Notes under the pieces: generated by a model | The model's input: the letters and a program-made list of their open reading frames with translations, nothing else | Told to the model about the DNA's origin: nothing | Databases searched by the model: none | Source: Aulostomus chinensis | Lineage: Eukaryota > Chordata > Actinopteri > Syngnathiformes > Aulostomidae | DNA: 64,000 bases | Direction of reading: 5' to 3' | Assembly: GCA_037954235.1 (NCBI GenBank) | Contig: JBBMOA010000007.1 | Location: forward strand, 460,501 to 524,500 | Shown here: piece by piece, positions 37,901-46,134 of the stretch | How positions within the stretch are numbered: position 1 is the first letter of the stretch | Layout: each line of letters opens with the position of its first letter | Position numbers and translations under genes: made by a program

Positions 37901-40900
37901 TAGTGCTTTGCTTGTTGCGCTAGCTAAAGTGTGATCCTCCCCGCTAATTCCTCATTCGTTGACTAATTTCCTGCCCAAACTACATATCAATTTGCTTTAT
38001 TTGGCCGAAGTTTAAAAACCGTCTGTCTTGTAGCGACAGTCTTTCCTTCTGTAAACTCTCCACTCCAAGCTAGCGATGGCCTCCCCCTCTCGCTCTCCTC
38101 TCTCCTGCTCAGTGGGCCACTGTTCAGTTCCTCCTCTGCCTCCTTTAATGGTACTGATAAGTGCGTTAAATGTACTTTCTTTGTAGCGTTGGAGACGAGG
38201 CTTAGCGAGGTTGAATTGGACCTGCGCCGGCTCCGCACCGATGGATCCAAACAATTAGCTAGAGCTAGCCAGTCCCCGTGAGCTGGTGTAGACTGTCTTA
38301 GCTGAGCCCCGACTAGCGCTCCCCTGGCAGCTCCCGAGCGGCCGGGAAACCAGGGCGGCTGGGTGACTGTCTGAAGGAAGCGTAGTCCGAAGCAGAAGCC
38401 TGCTGTCAGTGACCAACCACCACTTCACGTCTCTATCAGGTTCTCCCCCGCCAAGAAAACATATCTGGTAATAGGAAGTTCCATTCTCAGAAACGTGAAA
38501 TTAGCCACACCGGCAACCATAGTCAAGTGCATTCCAGGGGCTAGAGGGGGCGACGTCGAGTCAAATTTAAAACTGCTGGCTAAAAGTAAATGTAAATACG
38601 ATAAAATCGTTATTCACAACGGAGGTAATGACATCCGACTACGACAGTCGGAGGTCACAAAAATTAATATTGAGTCGGTGTGTACATTTGCGAAGAACAT
38701 GTCAGACCCTGCAGTGTTCTCTGGACCCCTGCCTAACCGGACCAGCGACCACATGTTTAGCCGCATGTCGTCGTTCAACCGCTGGCTGTCAAGGTGGCGT
38801 CCAGCAAACCAAGTGGACTTCACAGATAATTGAAAAACTTTCTGGGGGAGACCTGGTCTGATTAGGAGGGACGGCATCCATCCCACGTTGGACGGAGCTG
38901 CTCTCATCTCTAGAAATATGGCCCAGTTTGTAATAGATTAAGAACCCTGAGAACCCAGAGTTCAGACCAGGAAGCAGAGCTGCCATCTTACACGCTTCTC
39001 TGCGCGTCCACTAGGGGGACGTTACCCACCAACACCCCAGAGAGACTGTGTCCGTCCACCACATCAGTTTATTTCACTCCATTTCTACTGTAGAGGAGTC
39101 AATCAGAAAAACCTGATCAAAGTTAACTCAACCACTAAATTAACTCAACAGAATATCAGAATTAAATGAGGACGATTAAATATCAGACCTCTGATGCTGA
39201 AAACTGAACCAGTGAATGAAGTGATACCTGACAGTTGTGTTGACCTGCTGAGTCTCACTAAAAACTGGCTGGTGACGATGAGGATGCTAGTCTGAATGAA
39301 TCCACTCCTCCAGTCACATGAACACTCATATTCCTCCAGGCTCTGGCCCAGGAGGTGGCGCTGCTGCCATTGTTGACACCAGTTTAGGAATAAATCCCAA
39401 ACCAGAAGAAGTTTCCATTCATCTGAAAGCCTGATTCTCAGTTTGTCTCCTCCAGCCTGGAAACTCTCCAGCCTCTCTGATTGATTATTGAGGACCGTCC
39501 TCCTGGTCCTGACTCTGGATTCTGATCTGAATTCTCAGAGTTTCTACCAGTTTAGTTCTAAATCAGATCAAGTCATGATTGGAGGAGACTTCAGTATTCA
39601 TGAGGATGTTGATAACCACAGTCTGGTCCTGCATTTCTCTCTCTTCTAGACTCAGGACTCCGGCTGGATTACTGCACCTCCCTCCTACCAGGCTGGACTA
39701 ATAAGTCCCTAAAGACTCTCCAGCTGGTCCAAAATGCTGCTGCCTGCGTGTTGACTAGAACTGGTAGCAGAGACCAGGTCTCTCCTGGACTGGCTTCTCT
39801 GCATGGCTCCCTGTCAAATTCAGAATAGTATTCAAAATTCTCCTTCTAACATACAAAGTCCTGAACAGTCAGGCCCCTTCATACCTGACAGAGCTCCTCG
39901 TCCCCTATGATCCAGCTAGAACCCTTCACTCCCAGGATGCGGGGTTCCTGCTGGTTCCTAGGGTTCTAACAGTAGAATGGGAGCCAGAGCCTTCAGCAGT
40001 GGGCCACATGTTCACTTACTCCTCAGCCTCCTTTAGTGATACTGATAAGTGCGTTAAATGTAGAATTGGACCTGCGCCGGCTCCGCACAGATGGATCCAA
40101 ACAATTAGCGCTAGCTAGAGCTAGCCAGTCCCCGTGAGCTGGTGCGGACCGTCTTAGCTTAGCCCCAACTAGCGCTCCCCCGGTAGCTCCCGAGCAGTCA
40201 GGAAACCAGGGCGGCTGGGTGACTGTCTGAAGGAACCCTAACCCTATCAGGCTCCTCCTCCTGTGGAACCGTCTCCCAGTTTCAGTCCAGGACCCAGACC
40301 CCCCCTCTCTGTTTAAGAGCAGACTTAAGACCTCCTTGTTGATCAGGCTTATAGTCAGGACTGCTTAGGCTGGACCTTAGATCTGCTGCTATAGGCTCAG
40401 ACTGCTGGGGATCTCCCATGATGCACTGGGCTTCTCTCTCCTCCTCCTGTCCTCATACGTGTTACTAACTCCTCTTCTTCTCCCCTCATCCCAGATCCTG
40501 GTGCTGCTGGAGGAGGCTCCAGACCTGAAGAGGCTCCAGCTGCCACCCGTAGCTCCACCTGCTCACGTCCTTGTCTGTCCATCAGTCTCTCCTCCTTTCT
40601 CTCTCTCTTTATCTCTGTCCCTGTCTTTCCTTCTGTCTCTCTGTCTACCTCCATTCTCTGTCTTTGTCTCTACCCCGCTCTCCTTCTCTCTTTCCCCCCA
40701 ACCGGTCAAAGCAGAAGGCCGTCCCCACTGATCCTGGATCTGCTCGACGTTCCTGCCTGTTAAAAGGAAGGCTTTGGTCGCCGCTGTTGCAGGATGTGCT
40801 TGCTGATGGAGAATTGTTGGGTGGAGGTTCATTGAAGGAGTGTAGTCCTAGACCTGCTCTACTTGGAAAGTGTCATGAGATAACTTTTGCTGTGATTTGG

Positions 40901-43900
40901 CGCTACAGGAATAAAACTGACCTGACTTGTTTACACAGGTGTTTACATAGGTATTAACATGGGTGTTTACACGGGCATTTAGATGGGTATTTACCAATAT
41001 ATTTACACATACAGTAGATTCATATGGGTATTTAAACCTACATGTGTATTTATTGATGTGAAATAATAACCCGGTTCAAGGCAATTATTTCACAGGTTGG
41101 TGGAAAAACCATCATATACTCCGAACACCATGAAAGAATGAAACTGGTCACCTTTGGAACTTTTGGTCTGATTAGTTGTCCTTTGTGTTCAAGCAGCAAG
41201 GCTCCATGAGCCACAGATACAGAAGAGTTCCTCAGACTCTGGCCTCCGTGCTGCTTTCTAGGGTTTAGTTAACTTTGTTTTGATGATGATTACAGTACAT
41301 GCCTGTGCTTTAGGACACAGAGTTATCGCCAGGTGATGGCTGACCATAGTAAAAACGTAATACTCTTTTGCCACATCTCAAATACCTTATGAGTAATTCA
41401 ATTCATCAGACATACCCACATGTACCATTCCAGTGGGTATTACTCTAATCTTGTCTGCAGTCAATATAAAGGATGTTGATTCAGTATTTAATGAAATGTG
41501 TTGTGTACTGTAAGGATAGGTTTTGGTAGGGTTTAACAGCAGTACTTCTCTGACTGAATTCTGTCCAGACCTTTAACAGTATTCTTGTTTGTACTTCAAC
41601 AATTAGGCGGCCCGGTGGAGCAGTGGTCCTCACTGTGGCCCCCAGCAAGAAGGTTGTGGGTGGGCCCCGGCTGCAGCACGGGGTCTTTCTGGGTGAGTCT
41701 CCATGTTCTCCCTGTTCCTGCTGGGTTCTCTCTGGTACTCCAGCTTCCTCCACAGTCCAAAGACATCAAGAGGGACCAGGTTAATCCAGACTCTAAATTG
41801 ACCGTAGGCGTGGCTGGGAGAGCCAATGGTTGTCTGTCTCTATGTGTTGGCCCTGCCATGGACTGGTGACCTGTCCAGGGGGAAGGCTGCTGGGATAGGC
41901 TCCACCCCCACCACCCTGAACAGTGGTTGTACAGTGGTGGTATGTACAGTGGTGGCCAAAACAACAAGAAGACTTGGCATGTTTTAAGAGGTTTTAGTAC
42001 CCATGAAATGAATGAAATATCTACAGTCGTCAGTTATGCTCTCTCAGCCATAGAACAGCATTTTCCCCAGCAAAAAACAAGCTAGGTCTGTGTCGCTGTC
42101 ATGCCGGTGCAGCCACGTTTATGTGTAATGATGACGTGGTCAGCGCGATGATGTACGAGAGAGAAAAACACAGGCACGCAGCCTCACAGCGGGAGTTCAG
42201 ACCCGCGTCTGCTGGAAGCCTGAATGAGCCCTGATGCTGAGCAAACGCGGGTTTTTCAGTGTGAAAAGGGTATTAGACAAAGAGACAAAAACAGTGGAAT
42301 TGGGCCTTGTATTTGTGTGTGTGTGAGAGGGAGAGAGAGAGAGATGGGACGTTAGCAAATGTCAGGTTAAACAGAATCAACTAGCGAGTTCTCACATTAC
42401 TTTCTTCTCCTTGTGTAGCCTGAACTGCTGAATACAATCAATGTAGTGCTGGAGGTGTCTGAAATGTTGGCACTGCAGACCTGCAAACAACTCCTCTTTC
42501 TTTGTTTTCAGACGAATATTCTTTTTCCTAAACTTACATCAAATGAACAAGTGTGCGTCTTTGTGCATGTGCGTCTGGGGAAGTTTGTATTATCAAATGG
42601 CCATTACTGCTGAGTATCTGTCATGGTGAATGACCCCTGCCCCCACGCAGCTCAGTATCATGGTGGAATTCAGCTTTGAATCAGTGCATCTCTCCACTTC
42701 TAACTTCCATCCATCCATCCCTCCATCCATCCATCATCCATCCTCCATCCCTCCATGTTCTCCCTCTTCTCCTGTTCAGGGTGGTGGGGGTGGAGCCTAT
42801 CCCAGCAGCCTCCCCCCTGGACAGGTCACCAGTCCATGGCAGGGCCAACACATAGAGACAGACAACCATTGGCTCTCCCAGCCACGCCTACGGTCAATTT
42901 AGAGTCTGGATTAACCTGGTCCCTCTTGATGTCTTTGGACTGTGGAGGAAGCTGGAGTACCAGAGAGAACCCAGCAGGAACAGGGAGAACATGGAGACTC
43001 ACCCAGAAAGACCTCATGCTCCGCGCTCCCCGTGATGGGGGGCCACAGTGAGGACCACTGCTCCACTGCGCTGCCCAGATTTTTTTCATAGTTATTTAAA
43101 ACATTCTGATGCTACTGAGATTATAATCACCATTCAGAGAACTGCTGTGGGCCTCGTATCTTAGGGCGCGTTTCCACAGGTTCACTTCAGCTCGGGTCGG
43201 TACGGCTCGGTACAGGTGCGTTCCCACTAGCACCGGTACCACGTCAGTGTGGGTGGACTCACCAGCCGAGAGAGCGTAATTTATGTGCAACACAACAACA
43301 ATGGAGGTCGTGGAAGCGGCGTGACGCCTGCTGCTCGTCAGGGGTTTTTGCTTCAACTAAAAGTGAGGGAGGACAGACAGGCGAGGCTTCACGTGGTGAA
43401 ACAGAACCCCCAAGAAAAGAATAAGAGACTTCACCGAGCCATGACCAGGATTCCACCGAGGCCAGGATGATAGGAAGTAGACGATGTGACGGGTAAGTTA
43501 CCCAATCAGAGCCCCGCTATGTGGTTACGTCACATTTTAGTCCTCGCTCAGTTCGCTTGGAACCCCAGCAGAGCAGGGACCACAATGGTAAGGGTTAGTA
43601 CCGTGTTGGGGCCAGTGGAACATGCCCTAAATGTATCAGCTACTATGGTTGTGTGGAATATGTACCAGCCAGTTTATTAATCTACTCAGTCAGACAAGAC
43701 TAAATACTCGCGCAGATTACCCGTGAACTTTAACCATAATAGCCACCTGTGTTCAACCAGGAAACAGGATAAACGTGGTGACACTTACCGCCTGCAGGCC
43801 AGTAGTTGGGTCACAGACGGTCAGTACTGGTACAGGTTTGAGCTTGATACTTCTATAAAGTCCATGTTTGTACCATTGGTGACTAAGCAGTTGGCCATGA

Positions 43901-45220
43901 AATGGTTAAAACGTGTCCAACTTTACCAGCCTTGTGGAGACATGTCCAGGTGAAATCAAGCTAATGTGAGGGTCTCCTGCGTCTCAGCCAACAACAGAGC
44001 ATTTTGTGAGCCATCCTGGTACTGATCCGTTAGGCGGCTACTGCCGCCGGGTGGAGGTGGTTTCACTGGCACCTGGACCCATGACAGACATCTTCATCAC
44101 ACCCAAATGCAGCAACAGCAACGAGCTAAAGTTTAAAAAGTTTGAAAACTCCCCACTCATCAGCCACTCATTTCACTCAGAACTTCAGAACCTGAACCAA
44201 GACGTCGCTCCAACCTCTGAGCTGGAGGCAGTCGTGGATCCGCCAGTCCATCTTTTCTCTCCACTGACTCTAACCAGCTAGATGTCGGATTTGTCCAGGA
44301 CTGAATCCTCAGTGCAGTGACACATTTCAGCAAAAACAGCCACTGCAAACTACGGCTACAAATTCTCACTGATCAGATCTCCATGTTTATCATGAGGTTG
44401 ATTTAACTGATTCAGTGTTTAAAATTTCAGAATTTTACTCCAAAAACATTATTCAGGCATCGGTGTTTCTCAATCAAGACCACAAATGCTGATTTATTCT
44501 CTGTATTTCTGATCACAATCTCCTGATATTTGCACCCTCGCGTCTTTTTAAAACGTCAATGTTCCTTTACGGACGAGGAGTCTCGTAACATCAAATCACC
44601 ATGTTGACGTTGGTTCTCCAGTTAAATCTATCAACTTGTGTGTGAAGCAGGGTTACAACCATGAAGAATTCCTAGGTTCAGCCCTTGCCAGTTCCAGCTC
44701 CTGCTGAAGGACCCTCCTCTGTTCTGGTTCCGCCTCCCCCTCCTTTTCCACCTCTTGCCCTCCCTCTAGTCCTGGTGATGCTGGTGGCAGCGGTGATGAT
44801 GATGATTTTGTCCTCGTGAGCTGAACGTCAGAACACTCCTCCAGTCTGAGAGCTGCATCCAGTTCTTGCCTCCTATAACTAGAAGGTTCTGAGTTCTGCT
44901 GTGTAGAACTCTGGACCTGTTCTAGGAACCACAGCAGCGATCCACCTACGACACTAAAAGCCAGAGGACCAACATTTACAGACGACCATTTATGTACTAT
45001 TAGAATACAACCACACAACTACCAGAGTACTACAAATCCACTACTAGAGTACTACCACAGTACTACAAGTCTACTACTAGAGTGCTACCAGAGTACTACC
45101 AGATCTGTTTGGCCCATTGTCATGTGTTCACTCCTTAGAGTGGAGATACAGCGAAAATTACAATCATGGTTTAGTTTTCTGATATCAATATATTAATGAT
45201 TAGAGCCTGGAGAGACCAGA

Positions 45221-45265
<45 letters not shown>

Positions 45266-45872
45266 GACACACACACACAGACAGACACACACACACAGAC
45301 AGACACACACACAGACAGACACCCACACACAGACACAGAGACACACACATACACACAAACACACACACAGACACACAAACACACACACAGACACACACAC
45401 AAAGACAGACACACACACAGACAGACACCCACACACAGACACCACACACACACACACACACATAAACACAGACACACACACACAGACAGACAGACACACA
45501 CACAGACACACACATGCACACACACAAAGACAGACACACACACACAGACACAGAGACACACACAGACACCACACACACACAGACACATACACACAAACAC
45601 AGAGACACACACAGACAGAGACACACACACAGACACACAGAGACACACACAAACACACACACACAGACACACAAAAACACACACACACAGACACAGAGAC
45701 ACACACAGACAGACACACACACAGACACACAGAGACACACACACAGAGACACACACAAACACACACACAGACACACAAAAACACACACAGACACACACAC
45801 CACACAGACACACACACAGACACACACACACACAGAGAGACACACACAGACAGACACACACAGACAGACACA

Positions 45873-45911
<39 letters not shown>

Positions 45912-46072
45912 TTGTGAACTTTTAAAGCCCTCGGTCAAACATGAACCGTCTCCATGTTCATCAGAGCTTCATGATCAGGTTCCATGTTGGTGTCTGACTC
46001 CTGCAGCAGCCACCAGGGAGGGAGGGGTTAAACATCAAACTTTTCTGGGAACTCAAAGCACAATATGGCCTC

Positions 46073-46134
<62 letters not shown>

